Position numbers and translations under genes: made by a program. Below are positions 16,737 through 25,879 of a stretch of DNA of 64,000 nt, one piece after another (position 1 is the first letter of the stretch; every line of letters begins with the position of its first letter). Source of the stretch: Streptomyces sp. ISL-98 (GTDB lineage Bacteria > Actinomycetota > Actinomycetes > Streptomycetales > Streptomycetaceae); assembly GCF_018614055.1 (NCBI RefSeq), contig NZ_JAGGPB010000026.1, forward strand, positions 153,729 through 217,728, given 5' to 3'. The notes below the pieces were generated by a model. It ran no database searches and had not been told where the DNA came from. It saw nothing but the letters and a program-made list of their open reading frames with translations.

Positions 16737-16835
16737 ATGAATCGCAGTCGCCGGCCGGTGCCAGGGAAACCGGGCGCCGGCCGACGGCAGACCCCAGCAC
16801 AGCAGACGACCAACTGCACGAAGGGGAAGCCATGA
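16737..16835 (+). CDS. Possible 32-residue micro-frame before shc
   Basis: A short frame from ATG 16737 runs through the gap between the polyprenyl synthase and shc and ends TGA in the shc ATG (ATGA). It encodes a basic peptide rich in Pro, Gly and Arg. The ribosome site is poor, and shc has its own AAGGGGAAG, so coupling is not required. Listed because two other micro-frames in this operon end in the same overlap. Confidence 0.25.
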   Translation: MNRSRRPVPGKPGAGRRQTPAQQTTNCTKGKP

Positions 16836-18862
16836 CAGCGACGACCGACGGAAGCACCGGGGCCATGGAACCCCGCGCAGCCGCGGCCAGCGAAACAACC
16901 GACACGACCTCCGGCACGACACCTGCCCCCTCCGACGTCCTCGACGCGGCCCGGCGGGCCACGGATCGCGCGGTCGAGCATCTGCTCGCGAGGCAGGACG
17001 CCCAGGGCTGGTGGAAGGGTGACCTCGAAACCAATGTGACCATGGACGCCGAGGACCTGCTCCTCCGCCAGTTCCTGGGCATTCAGGACGAGAAGACCGT
17101 CCGGGCGGCCGCGCTCTTCATCCGGGGCGAGCAGCGCGAGGACGGCACCTGGGCCACGTTCTACGGCGGACCGGGCGAACTCTCCACCACCATCGAGGCT
17201 TACGTCGCCCTGCGGCTGGCCGGTGACCTGCCCGACGATCCGCACATGGCGCGCGCGGCGGCCTGGATCAGGGCGCGCGGCGGCATCGCCGCGAGCCGCG
17301 TCTTCACCCGGATCTGGCTCGCCCTCTTCGGCTGGTGGAAGTGGGACGATCTGCCCGAGCTGCCGCCCGAGCTGATCTTTCTGCCCTCGTGGTTCCCGCT
17401 GAACATCTACGAGTTCGGCTGCTGGGCGCGGCAGACCGTAGTGCCGCTGACCGTGGTCTCCGCGCACCGGCCCGTGCGTCCCGCGCCCTTCTCGATCGAC
17501 GAGCTGCACACCGATCCGCGGCTGCCGAACCCGCCCAAGCGGCTTGCCAGGCCCACCAGTTGGGAAGGTGCGTTCCAGCGGCTCGACAAGGTCCTGCATC
17601 TCTACCAGAAGGTCGCGCCGCGCAGGCTGCGCAGGGCCGCGATGAAGAGCGCGGCGCGCTGGATCATCGAGCGGCAGGAGAACGACGGCTGCTGGGGCGG
17701 GATCCAGCCGCCCGCCGTGTACTCGCTGATCGCGCTCCATCTCCTCGGATACGACCTCGACCATCCGGTGATGCGCGCGGGCCTGGAGTCGCTCGACCGG
17801 TTCGCCGTGTGGCGGGAGAACGGCGCCCGCCAGATCGAGGCCTGTCAGTCGCCGGTCTGGGACACCTGCCTCGCCACGATCGCGCTCGCCGACGCGGGAG
17901 TACGCCCGGACGACCCGGCGCTCGTCAAGGCAGCCGACTGGATGATGAGCGAGCAGATCGTGCGGCCGGGCGACTGGTCCGTACGACGGCCGGAACTCGA
18001 GCCGGGCGGCTGGGCGTTCGAGTTCCACAACGACAACTACCCCGACATCGACGACACGGCGGAAGTCATCCTGGCGCTGCGCCGCGTCGCGCACCCGGAC
18101 CGGGGCCGGACAGAGGCCACGATCGAGCGCGGTGTCCGCTGGACTCTCGGGATGCAGTCCAGGAACGGCGCCTGGGCGGCCTTCGACGCCGACAACACCA
18201 GCGCCTTCCCGAACCGGCTGCCGTTCTGCGACTTCGGCGAGGTCATCGACCCGCCGTCATCCGACGTCACCGCGCATGTGGTGGAGATGCTGGCCGTCGA
18301 GGGCAAGGCGTACCACGCGCGCACCCGGCGCGGCATCGAGTGGCTGCTCGCCGAACAGGAGTCGAATGGCGCCTGGTTCGGCCGCTGGGGCGTCAACTAC
18401 GTATACGGGACAGGGTCGGTGGTGCCCGGGCTGATCACAGCAGGGCTGCCCGCGTCGCATCCCGCTATCCGCCGCGCCGTCGACTGGCTGGAGTCCGTCC
18501 AGAACGACGACGGTGGCTGGGGCGAGGACCTGCGCTCGTACCGCGAGAGCGACTGGGCCGGGCACGGCGCGTCGACCGCCTCGCAGACCGCCTGGGCGCT
18601 GCTCGCCCTGCTCGCGGCGGGGGAGCGGGACAGCAAGTCCACCGAGCGGGGCGTCGCCTGGCTCGCCGAGACCCAGTGCGCGGACGGTTCCTGGGACGAG
18701 CCGTACTTCACCGGCACCGGATTCCCGTGGGACTTCTCCATCAACTACAACCTCTACCGGCAGGTCTTCCCGCTCACCGCGCTCGGGCGGTACGTCCACG
18801 GGGAGCCCACCTTCACCAACGCGTTCGCCGGTACGCTCCCCGACACCCGTGAGGGGGACTGA
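16832..18862 (+). CDS. shc: Squalene-hopene cyclase
   Basis: 676 residues, double alpha-barrel triterpene cyclase. The catalytic acid motif DxDD is present as DIDDTA (after DNYPD), and several QW repeats can be seen, such as QDAQGWW, QENDGCWGG, QNDDGGWGE and QCADGSW. It protonates squalene and cyclises it to hopene at the cytoplasmic membrane. An AAGGGGAAG lies just upstream of the ATG at 16832. The stop overlaps the hpnG start (TGATG). The N-terminal 45 residues are Thr/Ala-rich and probably disordered. Confidence 0.97.
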   Translation: MTATTDGSTGAMEPRAAAASETTDTTSGTTPAPSDVLDAARRATDRAVEHLLARQDAQGWWKGDLETNVTMDAEDLLLRQFLGIQDEKTVRAAALFIRGEQREDGTWATFYGGPGELSTTIEAYVALRLAGDLPDDPHMARAAAWIRARGGIAASRVFTRIWLALFGWWKWDDLPELPPELIFLPSWFPLNIYEFGCWARQTVVPLTVVSAHRPVRPAPFSIDELHTDPRLPNPPKRLARPTSWEGAFQRLDKVLHLYQKVAPRRLRRAAMKSAARWIIERQENDGCWGGIQPPAVYSLIALHLLGYDLDHPVMRAGLESLDRFAVWRENGARQIEACQSPVWDTCLATIALADAGVRPDDPALVKAADWMMSEQIVRPGDWSVRRPELEPGGWAFEFHNDNYPDIDDTAEVILALRRVAHPDRGRTEATIERGVRWTLGMQSRNGAWAAFDADNTSAFPNRLPFCDFGEVIDPPSSDVTAHVVEMLAVEGKAYHARTRRGIEWLLAEQESNGAWFGRWGVNYVYGTGSVVPGLITAGLPASHPAIRRAVDWLESVQNDDGGWGEDLRSYRESDWAGHGASTASQTAWALLALLAAGERDSKSTERGVAWLAETQCADGSWDEPYFTGTGFPWDFSINYNLYRQVFPLTALGRYVHGEPTFTNAFAGTLPDTREGD

Positions 18863-19515
18863 TGAGCATGCCCCCGGCGCCCTCACGGCCCGCGCCGCTG
18901 CTGATCGCCTGCGCGCTCGGCATCGAGCAGTTCGCGCTGCGCAGCGGCGTCCGCAGGGGGGCGCCGGGGCCCGTGACCGTACTGCGTACGGGCATGGGAG
19001 CCAGGGCGGCCGAAGCCGCCGTCACCCGGGCGCTCGGCGAAGGCGGCCCCGCCGGGGACACCGCCGTCATCGCCTCCGGCTTCTGCGCCGGTCTCGCCCC
19101 CGGGATGCACCCCGGGGACCTGATCGTCGCCGACGAGACGCGCGGGCCGTACGGCAGCACGCCCTGTACGGGGGCGGAGCTGCTCGCGGAGGCGCTGGCC
19201 GGAGCGCTGCCGGGGCGCACGGTGCACACCGGCCCGCTGACCGGCTCCGACCATGTCGTACGGGGGCACGAGCGGGCCGAGCTGCGGGCCACCGGGGCCA
19301 TCGCGGTGGACATGGAATCCGCGGCGACGCTCTGGAGCGCGCTGCGGGCGGGACCGCGCCCGGTTGCGGCCGTACGAGTGGTCGTGGACGCCCCAGAGCA
19401 TGAGCTCGTCCGCATTGGGACGCTGCGCGGTGGAATATCAGCCTTTCGTGTTCTCCGCGCCGTTCTGCCCGCTTTCTTTGAATGGCACCGTTCTTTACTG
19501 CTCCCCAGGAGGTGA
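18862..19515 (+). CDS. hpnG: Adenosylhopane nucleosidase/phosphorylase HpnG
   Basis: 217 residues of the purine nucleoside phosphorylase/MTA nucleosidase superfamily: GMGARAAE near the N terminus, SGFCAGLAPGMHPGDLIVADE in the centre and VDMESAA for nucleoside binding. HpnG removes adenine from adenosylhopane to give ribosylhopane. Start in the shc stop (TGATG), stop 5 bases before hpnH, whose ribosome site AGGAGG is the last sense codons of hpnG. Confidence 0.88.
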   Translation: MSMPPAPSRPAPLLIACALGIEQFALRSGVRRGAPGPVTVLRTGMGARAAEAAVTRALGEGGPAGDTAVIASGFCAGLAPGMHPGDLIVADETRGPYGSTPCTGAELLAEALAGALPGRTVHTGPLTGSDHVVRGHERAELRATGAIAVDMESAATLWSALRAGPRPVAAVRVVVDAPEHELVRIGTLRGGISAFRVLRAVLPAFFEWHRSLLLPRR

Positions 19516-19520
19516 GCTAG

Positions 19521-20543
19521 ATGGCCATGCCGCTCCGTCAGACCATCAGGGTCGGGACGTACCTCGTTGAACAGAAGCTCCGCAAGCGTGAGAAGTTCCC
19601 GCTGATTGTCGAGCTGGAACCGCTCTATGCCTGCAATCTCGCCTGCGAAGGGTGCGGCAAGATCCAGCATCCGGCCGGTGTCCTCAAGCAGCGCATGCCG
19701 GTCGCCCAGGCGGTCGGCGCGGTGCTCGAATCCGGGGCACCGATGGTGTCCATCGCCGGTGGCGAGCCACTGATGCATCCTCAGATCGACGAGATCGTCC
19801 GCCAGTTGGTGGCGAAGAGGAAGTACGTCTTCCTGTGCACCAATGCCATGTTGCTGCGCAAGAAGATCGAGAAGTTCAAGCCTTCTCCCTACTTCGCTTT
19901 CGCCGTGCACATCGACGGGCTGCGCGAGCGGCACGACGAATCGGTGGCGAAGGAGGGGGTGTTCGACGAGGCGGTGGAGGCGATCAAGGAGGCCAAGAAG
20001 CGCGGCTTCCGGGTCACCACCAACTCGACCTTCTTCAACACGGACACCCCGCAGACGATCATCGAGGTGCTCAACTACCTCAATGACGACCTGCAGGTGG
20101 ACGAGATGATGATCTCGCCCGCCTACGCCTACGAGAAGGCTCCCGACCAGGAGCATTTCCTCGGCGTGGAGCAGACCAGGGAGCTGTTCAAGAAGGCATT
20201 CGCGGGCGGCAACCGGCGCCGCTGGCGGCTGAACCACTCGCCGCTCTTCCTGGACTTCCTGGAGGGCAAGGCCGACTTCCCGTGCACGGCGTGGGCGATT
20301 CCCAACTACTCGCTCTTCGGGTGGCAGCGGCCCTGCTATCTGATGGCCGACGGGTACGTCCCGACGTACCGCGAGCTCATCGAGGACACCGACTGGAGCA
20401 AGTACGGGCGCGGCAAGGACGCGAGGTGCGCCAACTGCATGGCGCACTGCGGCTACGAGCCGACGGCCGTCCTCGCGACCATGGGCTCCCTGAAGGAGTC
20501 CCTGCGCGCGGTCCGCGAAACCGTCTCGGGAAGCCACGGGTGA
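19521..20543 (+). CDS. hpnH: Adenosylhopane synthase HpnH (radical SAM)
   Basis: 340 residues. The radical SAM cluster motif CxxxCxxC is CNLACEGC near residues 35-42, followed by GGEP. HpnH joins the 5'-deoxyadenosyl radical of S-adenosylmethionine to diploptene, giving adenosylhopane. A C-terminal CANCMAHCGYEPTA holds further Cys residues. Placement directly after hpnG and the ATG with AGGAGG upstream support the call. Confidence 0.95.
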   Translation: MAMPLRQTIRVGTYLVEQKLRKREKFPLIVELEPLYACNLACEGCGKIQHPAGVLKQRMPVAQAVGAVLESGAPMVSIAGGEPLMHPQIDEIVRQLVAKRKYVFLCTNAMLLRKKIEKFKPSPYFAFAVHIDGLRERHDESVAKEGVFDEAVEAIKEAKKRGFRVTTNSTFFNTDTPQTIIEVLNYLNDDLQVDEMMISPAYAYEKAPDQEHFLGVEQTRELFKKAFAGGNRRRWRLNHSPLFLDFLEGKADFPCTAWAIPNYSLFGWQRPCYLMADGYVPTYRELIEDTDWSKYGRGKDARCANCMAHCGYEPTAVLATMGSLKESLRAVRETVSGSHG

Positions 20544-20544
20544 C

Positions 20545-21711
20545 GTGATGACCGGCGAGCCTGTCGCACTGGGGCTCCCCGAGCTGCCGGCCCGGCCGCT
20601 GGCGGTGCGCCGCCCTTCGCGGCGTATCCAGGTCGGGTCGGTGGCGGTGGGCGGGGACGCGCCCGTCTCGGTGCAGTCGATGACGACCACCAGGACGTCC
20701 GACATCGGCGCGACGCTGCAGCAGATCGCGGAGCTGACCGCGTCCGGCTGCCAGATCGTACGAGTGGCCTGCCCGACCCAGGACGACGCCGACGCGCTGG
20801 CGACCATTGCGCGCAAGTCGCAGATCCCGGTGATCGCGGACATCCACTTCCAGCCGAAGTACGTCTTCGCGGCCATCGACGCGGGCTGTGCGGCGGTCCG
20901 GGTGAACCCGGGCAACATCAAGCAGTTCGACGACAAGGTGAAGGAGATCGCCAAGGCTGCCTCGGCCACCGGGACTCCGATCCGTATCGGTGTGAACGCC
21001 GGATCGCTGGACCGGCGGCTCCTTGAGAAGTACGGGAAGGCCACGCCCGAGGCACTGGTGGAGTCGGCGCTGTGGGAGGCGTCGCTCTTCGAGGAGCACG
21101 GGTTCCGCGACATCAAGATCTCGGTCAAGCACAACGACCCGGTCGTGATGGTCAACGCGTACCGGCAGCTCGCCGCGCAGTGCGACTACCCGCTGCACCT
21201 GGGGGTCACGGAGGCCGGCCCCGCCTTCCAGGGCACGATCAAGTCGGCGGTCGCCTTCGGCGCGCTGCTGAGCGAGGGCATCGGCGACACGATCCGGGTG
21301 TCGTTGTCGGCCCCGCCCGTCGAGGAGGTCAAGGTCGGCCTCCAGATCCTGGAGTCGCTCAACCTCAAGCAGCGCCGCCTGGAGATCGTTTCGTGTCCCT
21401 CGTGCGGGCGTGCGCAAGTCGATGTCTACCGGCTCGCGGACGAGGTGGCGGCCGGGCTCGAAGGCATGGAGGTGCCGCTGCGGGTCGCCGTCATGGGCTG
21501 TGTGGTCAACGGTCCCGGTGAGGCGCGCGAGGCGGACCTGGGGGTCGCCTCCGGCAATGGAAAGGGTCAGATCTTCGTGAAGGGCGAGGTCATCAAGACC
21601 GTCTCCGAGTCGAAGATCGTCGAGACCCTCATCGAAGAGGCGATGAAGATCGCCGCAACTATGGAGGACGAGGGGGTCCCCTCGGGGGCGCCCGACGTCA
21701 CCGTGAGCTGA
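20545..21711 (+). CDS. ispG: 4-hydroxy-3-methylbut-2-enyl diphosphate synthase
   Basis: 388 residues, GcpE/IspG. The TIM-barrel part has VRVACPTQDDADAL and VIADIHFQPKY; the C-terminal iron-sulfur ligands are CPSC and the Cys in MGCVVNGPGE. It converts methylerythritol cyclodiphosphate to HMBPP in the MEP pathway. Start GTG 20545, with ATG 20548 as an alternative one codon later. It probably raises isoprenoid precursor supply when hopanoids are made; streptomycetes generally carry another ispG elsewhere. Confidence 0.96.
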   Translation: MMTGEPVALGLPELPARPLAVRRPSRRIQVGSVAVGGDAPVSVQSMTTTRTSDIGATLQQIAELTASGCQIVRVACPTQDDADALATIARKSQIPVIADIHFQPKYVFAAIDAGCAAVRVNPGNIKQFDDKVKEIAKAASATGTPIRIGVNAGSLDRRLLEKYGKATPEALVESALWEASLFEEHGFRDIKISVKHNDPVVMVNAYRQLAAQCDYPLHLGVTEAGPAFQGTIKSAVAFGALLSEGIGDTIRVSLSAPPVEEVKVGLQILESLNLKQRRLEIVSCPSCGRAQVDVYRLADEVAAGLEGMEVPLRVAVMGCVVNGPGEAREADLGVASGNGKGQIFVKGEVIKTVSESKIVETLIEEAMKIAATMEDEGVPSGAPDVTVS

Positions 21712-21736
21712 AGAGGATCAGAGAGGGGGCCCGAGC

Positions 21737-23650
21737 GTGACGATCTTGGAAACCATCCGGGGGCCGCGCGACCTGAAGGCGCTGACAGAAGCCGAAGTCT
21801 GTCATCTGTCGTCCGAAATCCGGGAGTTCCTGGTCCAGGCCGTGGCCAGAACGGGCGGTCACCTGGGGCCCAACCTCGGCGTGGTGGAACTCTCCATCGC
21901 CCTGCACCGGGTGTTCGAGTCACCCGCCGACCGCATCCTGTGGGACACCGGCCACCAGAGCTACGTACACAAACTGCTCACCGGACGGCAGGACTTCTCC
22001 AAGCTGCGTGGCAAGGGCGGGCTTTCCGGCTATCCGTCGCGCGAGGAGTCCGAGCACGACGTCATCGAGAACTCGCACGCCTCGACCGTCCTCGGCTGGG
22101 CCGACGGCCTCGCCAAAGCGAACCAGGTGCTCGGCAGGACGGACCACGTCGTCGCGGTCATCGGGGACGGTGCGCTCACCGGCGGCATGGCGTGGGAGGC
22201 GCTGAACAACATCGCCGCCGCGAAGGACCGGCCCCTGGTCATCGTCGTCAACGACAACGAGCGCTCATACGCCCCCACCATCGGCGGGCTTGCCAACCAC
22301 CTCGCCACGCTCCGTACGACCGACGGGTACGAGCGGTTCCTCGCCTGGGGCAAGGAGGTGCTTCAGCACACTCCCGTCATCGGGCAGCCGCTGTACGAGT
22401 CGCTGCACGGCGCGAAGAAGGGCTTCAAGGACGCCTTCGCCCCGCAGGGCATGTTCGAGGACCTCGGGCTCAAGTACGTCGGGCCGATCGACGGCCACGA
22501 CATCGCCGCCGTCGAGTCGGCACTGAGCCGCGCCAAACGCTTCCACGGCCCGGTGCTTGTGCACTGCTTGACCGAGAAGGGGCGCGGTTACGCAGCCGCC
22601 GAGCAGGACGAGGCCGACCGTTTTCACACGGTCGGAGTGATGGACCCGCTGACCTGTGAGCCCCTCGCACCGTCCAACGGCCCTTCCTGGACCTCGGTGT
22701 TCGGCGACGAGATCGCCAAGATCGGGGCCGAGCGGCCGGACGTCGTCGCGATCACGGCGGCCATGCTGCACCCCGTGGGGCTGACGAAGTTCGCCGAGGC
22801 GTTCCCCGAGCGGATCTGGGACGTCGGGATCGCCGAGCAGCACGCAGCGGTGTCCGCCGCCGGACTCGCCACCGGCGGCCTCCATCCCGTCGTCGCCGTC
22901 TACGCCACCTTCCTCAACCGCGCCTTCGACCAGCTGCTGATGGACGTGTCGCTGCACAAGTGCGGCGTGACCTTCGTCCTCGACCGGGCCGGTGTCACCG
23001 GCGTCGACGGCCCGTCGCACAACGGCATGTGGGACATGTCGATCCTCCAGGTCGTACCCGGCCTGCGCATCGCCGCACCGCGGGACGCCGGCCAACTGCG
23101 CGCCCAGCTGCGCGAAGCTGTCGACGTCGACGACGCGCCGACGGTCCTGCGCTTCCCCAAGGAGTCGGTCGGCCCGGAGATCCCGGCGATCAGCCGGGTG
23201 GGCGGCATGGACGTGCTGTACCGGGCCGACGAGCCCGAAGAGCCCGACGTGCTCCTGGTCTCCGTCGGCGCACTCGCGCCCGTCTGCCTCCAAGCCGCTG
23301 ACCTGCTGTCGGAGCGTGGCATCACCTGCACCGTCGTCGACCCCCGGTGGGTCAAGCCCGTCGACGAGCAGCTCGCACCCCTCGCCGAACTGCACCGCCT
23401 CGTCGCGGTCGTCGAGGACAACAGCCGTGCCGGCGGCGTCGGTTCGGCCGTGGGGCAGGCGCTGCGCGACGCCGGAGTCGACGTACCACTGCGGACGTAC
23501 GGCATCCCCGGCCAATTCCTTGCGCACGCCAAACGCGGCGAGGTACTGGCCGACATCGGGCTCACCCCCGTCGAGATCGCGGGGCGGATCACCGCCGCCC
23601 TGGCAGCTCAGGAAGTCCCACAGGTGCTGGTGAAGGAGACCGGGGAATGA
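21737..23650 (+). CDS. dxs: 1-deoxy-D-xylulose-5-phosphate synthase
   Basis: 637 residues, full length. The thiamine diphosphate motif is GDGALTGGMAWEALNN, with HQSYVHKLLTGR and the catalytic Glu region GIAEQHAAVSAAGLA in the transketolase-like domain. It condenses pyruvate and glyceraldehyde-3-phosphate, the first step of the MEP pathway. GTG start at 21737 with a GAGAGGGGG upstream. Ends in an ATGA overlap with the aminotransferase. Likely a second, hopanoid-dedicated copy. Confidence 0.96.
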   Translation: MTILETIRGPRDLKALTEAEVCHLSSEIREFLVQAVARTGGHLGPNLGVVELSIALHRVFESPADRILWDTGHQSYVHKLLTGRQDFSKLRGKGGLSGYPSREESEHDVIENSHASTVLGWADGLAKANQVLGRTDHVVAVIGDGALTGGMAWEALNNIAAAKDRPLVIVVNDNERSYAPTIGGLANHLATLRTTDGYERFLAWGKEVLQHTPVIGQPLYESLHGAKKGFKDAFAPQGMFEDLGLKYVGPIDGHDIAAVESALSRAKRFHGPVLVHCLTEKGRGYAAAEQDEADRFHTVGVMDPLTCEPLAPSNGPSWTSVFGDEIAKIGAERPDVVAITAAMLHPVGLTKFAEAFPERIWDVGIAEQHAAVSAAGLATGGLHPVVAVYATFLNRAFDQLLMDVSLHKCGVTFVLDRAGVTGVDGPSHNGMWDMSILQVVPGLRIAAPRDAGQLRAQLREAVDVDDAPTVLRFPKESVGPEIPAISRVGGMDVLYRADEPEEPDVLLVSVGALAPVCLQAADLLSERGITCTVVDPRWVKPVDEQLAPLAELHRLVAVVEDNSRAGGVGSAVGQALRDAGVDVPLRTYGIPGQFLAHAKRGEVLADIGLTPVEIAGRITAALAAQEVPQVLVKETGE

Positions 23651-25044
23651 AGGACGACGAGCCGAGAGGCTTCGATCTGGCGACGCTCCTCGCCGAGCGC
23701 GGAGCCGAGCGCTACGAACTGCATGCCAGACACCTGAACCACCAGCTGCCGCGCATGCTGCACACGATCGGCTTCGACAAGGTCTACGAGCGCGCCGAGG
23801 GCGCCTACTTCTGGGACGCGGAAGGCAACGACTACCTCGACATGCTCGCCGGGTTCGGCGTCATGGGCCTCGGCAGGCACCACCCCGTCGTACGCAAGGC
23901 GCTGCACGACGTACTCGACGCCTCGCTCGCCGACCTGACCCGCTTCGACTGCCAGCCGCTGCCCGGACTCCTCGCCGAGAAACTGCTCACCCACAGCCCG
24001 CACCTCGACCGGGTGTTCTTCGGCAACAGCGGTACCGAAGCCGTCGAGACCGCGCTGAAGTTCGCCAGGTACGCGACCGGGAAACCCAGGATCCTGTACT
24101 GCGCCCACGCCTTCCACGGCCTGACCGCCGGCTCGCTGTCGGTCAACGGCGAGAACGGCTTCCGCGACGGCTTCGCGCCACTGCTGCCCGACACCCCGAT
24201 CTCACTCGGCGACCTGGACGCCCTGGAGCGGGAGCTGAAACGGGGCGACGTGGCCGGCTTCGTCGTCGAACCCATCCAGGGCAAGGGCGTGCACGAATCC
24301 CCGCCCGGCTTTTTGCGCGCCGCCCAGGACCTCCTGCGCCGCCACAAGGCGCTGCTGATCGCCGACGAGGTCCAGACCGGACTCGGCAGGACCGGTGACT
24401 TCTACGCGTACCAGCACGAGGAGGGCGTCGAGCCGGATCTGCTGTGCGTCGCCAAGGCGCTGTCGGGCGGATACGTGCCGGTGGGCGCGACCCTCGGCAA
24501 GGACTGGATCTTCAAGAAGGTGTACTCGTCGATGGACCGGGTGCTGGTCCACTCGGCCAGCTTCGGCTGCAATGCCCAGGCGATGGCGGCAGGTCTCGCC
24601 GTCCTCTCGGTGATGGAGGACGAGGAGATCGTCGCGAACGCCCGGCTCACCGGCGATCTGCTGCGTGAGCGGCTCACGGCACTCGTGGGCCGCTACGAGC
24701 TGCTGCACGACGTACGAGGCCGCGGCCTCATGATCGGCATCGAGTTCGGCCGGCCCGGCTCGCTGAAACTGCGCAGCCGCTGGACCATGCTCCAGGCCGC
24801 CCGCAAGGGTCTCTTCGCGCAGATGGTCGTCGTACCGCTGCTCCGGAAACACCGCATCCTCACCCAGGTCTCCGGCGACCACCTGGAGGTGATCAAGCTG
24901 ATTCCGCCGCTGACGGTGGGGGTGAAGGAGGTGGACCGCTTCATCGAGGCGTTCACCGCCGTGATGGACGAGGCGCACAGCGGCGGCGGTCTGATGTGGG
25001 ACTTCGGCAAGACACTGATGAAGCAGGCAGTCGGCAACCGATAA
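23647..25044 (+). CDS. hpnO: Class III aminotransferase, HpnO-like
   Basis: 465 residues, fold type I PLP enzyme. FFGNSGTEAVETALKFAR binds the phosphate of PLP, ADEVQTGLGRTG carries the Asp that contacts the pyridine ring, and the Schiff-base Lys is in CVAKALSGGY. In hopanoid clusters HpnO aminates ribosylhopane-derived aldehyde to give aminobacteriohopanetriol. The ATG at 23647 overlaps the dxs stop. The C terminus is longer than ornithine-type aminotransferases (VDRFIEAFTAVMDEAHSGGG). Its place at the end of this operon is the main reason for the specific name. Confidence 0.87.
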   Translation: MKDDEPRGFDLATLLAERGAERYELHARHLNHQLPRMLHTIGFDKVYERAEGAYFWDAEGNDYLDMLAGFGVMGLGRHHPVVRKALHDVLDASLADLTRFDCQPLPGLLAEKLLTHSPHLDRVFFGNSGTEAVETALKFARYATGKPRILYCAHAFHGLTAGSLSVNGENGFRDGFAPLLPDTPISLGDLDALERELKRGDVAGFVVEPIQGKGVHESPPGFLRAAQDLLRRHKALLIADEVQTGLGRTGDFYAYQHEEGVEPDLLCVAKALSGGYVPVGATLGKDWIFKKVYSSMDRVLVHSASFGCNAQAMAAGLAVLSVMEDEEIVANARLTGDLLRERLTALVGRYELLHDVRGRGLMIGIEFGRPGSLKLRSRWTMLQAARKGLFAQMVVVPLLRKHRILTQVSGDHLEVIKLIPPLTVGVKEVDRFIEAFTAVMDEAHSGGGLMWDFGKTLMKQAVGNR

Positions 25045-25051
25045 GGCCCTT

Positions 25052-25086
25052 TTGCCTTAGAGGCAAGATGTTTGCCTTACGGGCAA
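25052..25086 (+). promoter_or_regulatory. Tandem operators in front of the XRE-cupin gene
   Basis: Two palindromes TTGCCTTAGAGGCAA (25052-25066) and TTGCCTTACGGGCAA (25072-25086) share half-sites TTGCC/GGCAA and are spaced 20 bp centre to centre, two helical turns. They sit 22 bases before the regulator start and are the likely autoregulatory sites. Confidence 0.8.
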
Positions 25087-25107
25087 TGCCTCTGGCCCAA
25101 TGGAGAC

Positions 25108-25701
25108 ATGACCCCAGAAGAGCCGGCCGAGGCAATGCCCTCGGTCGCCCCACGCCTGCGTGACCTGCGCCGGCGCAGCGGCCTCACCCTCGAAGCGGCC
25201 GCCCGTCGCGCCGGACTCTCGCCCGCGCACCTGTCCCGCCTGGAGACGGGCCGGCGGCAGCCCTCGCTGCCGATGCTGCTCACGCTGGCCCGTGTCTACG
25301 GTACGACGGTGTCCGCGCTGCTCGGCGAGACCGCCGTCGACCGGGACGCCGTACTGCGGTCCGGTGAGGCCGAGGCGCGGGAGGCCGACGGCTGGACGTA
25401 CCACCGGGCCGGCGGGCCGGGCCGCGCCATGCAGGCACTGCGGGTGCGTGTGCCGTACGGCGCGCAGGGCGACCTGGTGCGTGTCCACCCGGGCGAGGAG
25501 TGGCTGTACGTGCTGTCGGGGCGGCTGAGGCTGGTCCTCGGCGAGAGCGTCCACCAGCTCGACGCGGGGGACAGCGCGCACTTCGACTCGCTGACCCCCC
25601 ACCGCATCGGCGCTGCGACCCGGGACGGCGCCGAGCTCCTCTTCGTTCACACGCTGCTGCAGAGCGCCGCGGCCGGGCTGTGCCTACCCCAGGAGATCTG
25701 A
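25108..25701 (+). CDS. XRE-cupin transcriptional regulator
   Basis: 197 residues. Residues about 16-70 form an XRE/Cro helix-turn-helix (LRRRSGLTLEAAARRAGLSP), and the C-terminal half is a cupin (VHPGEEWLYVLSGRLRLVLGE, then LDAGDSAHFDSLTPHRI). Such proteins sense small molecules and commonly repress adjacent catabolic or biosynthetic genes. Start ATG 25108 after CAATGGAGAC. The tandem TTGCC palindromes just upstream imply autoregulation. Its location directly after the hopanoid genes suggests, but does not prove, that it regulates part of that cluster or the small membrane protein downstream. Confidence 0.87.
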   Translation: MTPEEPAEAMPSVAPRLRDLRRRSGLTLEAAARRAGLSPAHLSRLETGRRQPSLPMLLTLARVYGTTVSALLGETAVDRDAVLRSGEAEAREADGWTYHRAGGPGRAMQALRVRVPYGAQGDLVRVHPGEEWLYVLSGRLRLVLGESVHQLDAGDSAHFDSLTPHRIGAATRDGAELLFVHTLLQSAAAGLCLPQEI

Positions 25702-25702
25702 A

Positions 25703-25849
25703 ATGCCGGACGAGAAGTCCACCGCGCGCCGCTTCATCGAGGACAAGATCCCCAGGGGGCTGGTGATCCGGCTCTTCGTCTACGTCGTCGCAGGCCACCT
25801 CTTCGCGGCCTTCGTCTACCTGCTCTTCACGCTCGGTGCCGAGCGCTGA
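25703..25849 (+). CDS. 48-residue membrane protein (DUF6126-like)
   Basis: Short frame starting one base after the regulator stop, with AGGAG at 25691-25695. A charged N terminus (MPDEKSTARRFIEDK) is followed by one hydrophobic helix at about residues 20-43. I recall the streptomycete family DUF6126 with the same pattern, usually next to an XRE-cupin gene. Probably co-transcribed with the regulator and possibly its partner at the membrane; function unknown. It ends 30 bases before the convergent phosphatase gene. Confidence 0.8.
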   Translation: MPDEKSTARRFIEDKIPRGLVIRLFVYVVAGHLFAAFVYLLFTLGAER

Positions 25850-25879
25850 CCCCGTCTTTCCGCCTGTTCAGCTCGCGTC

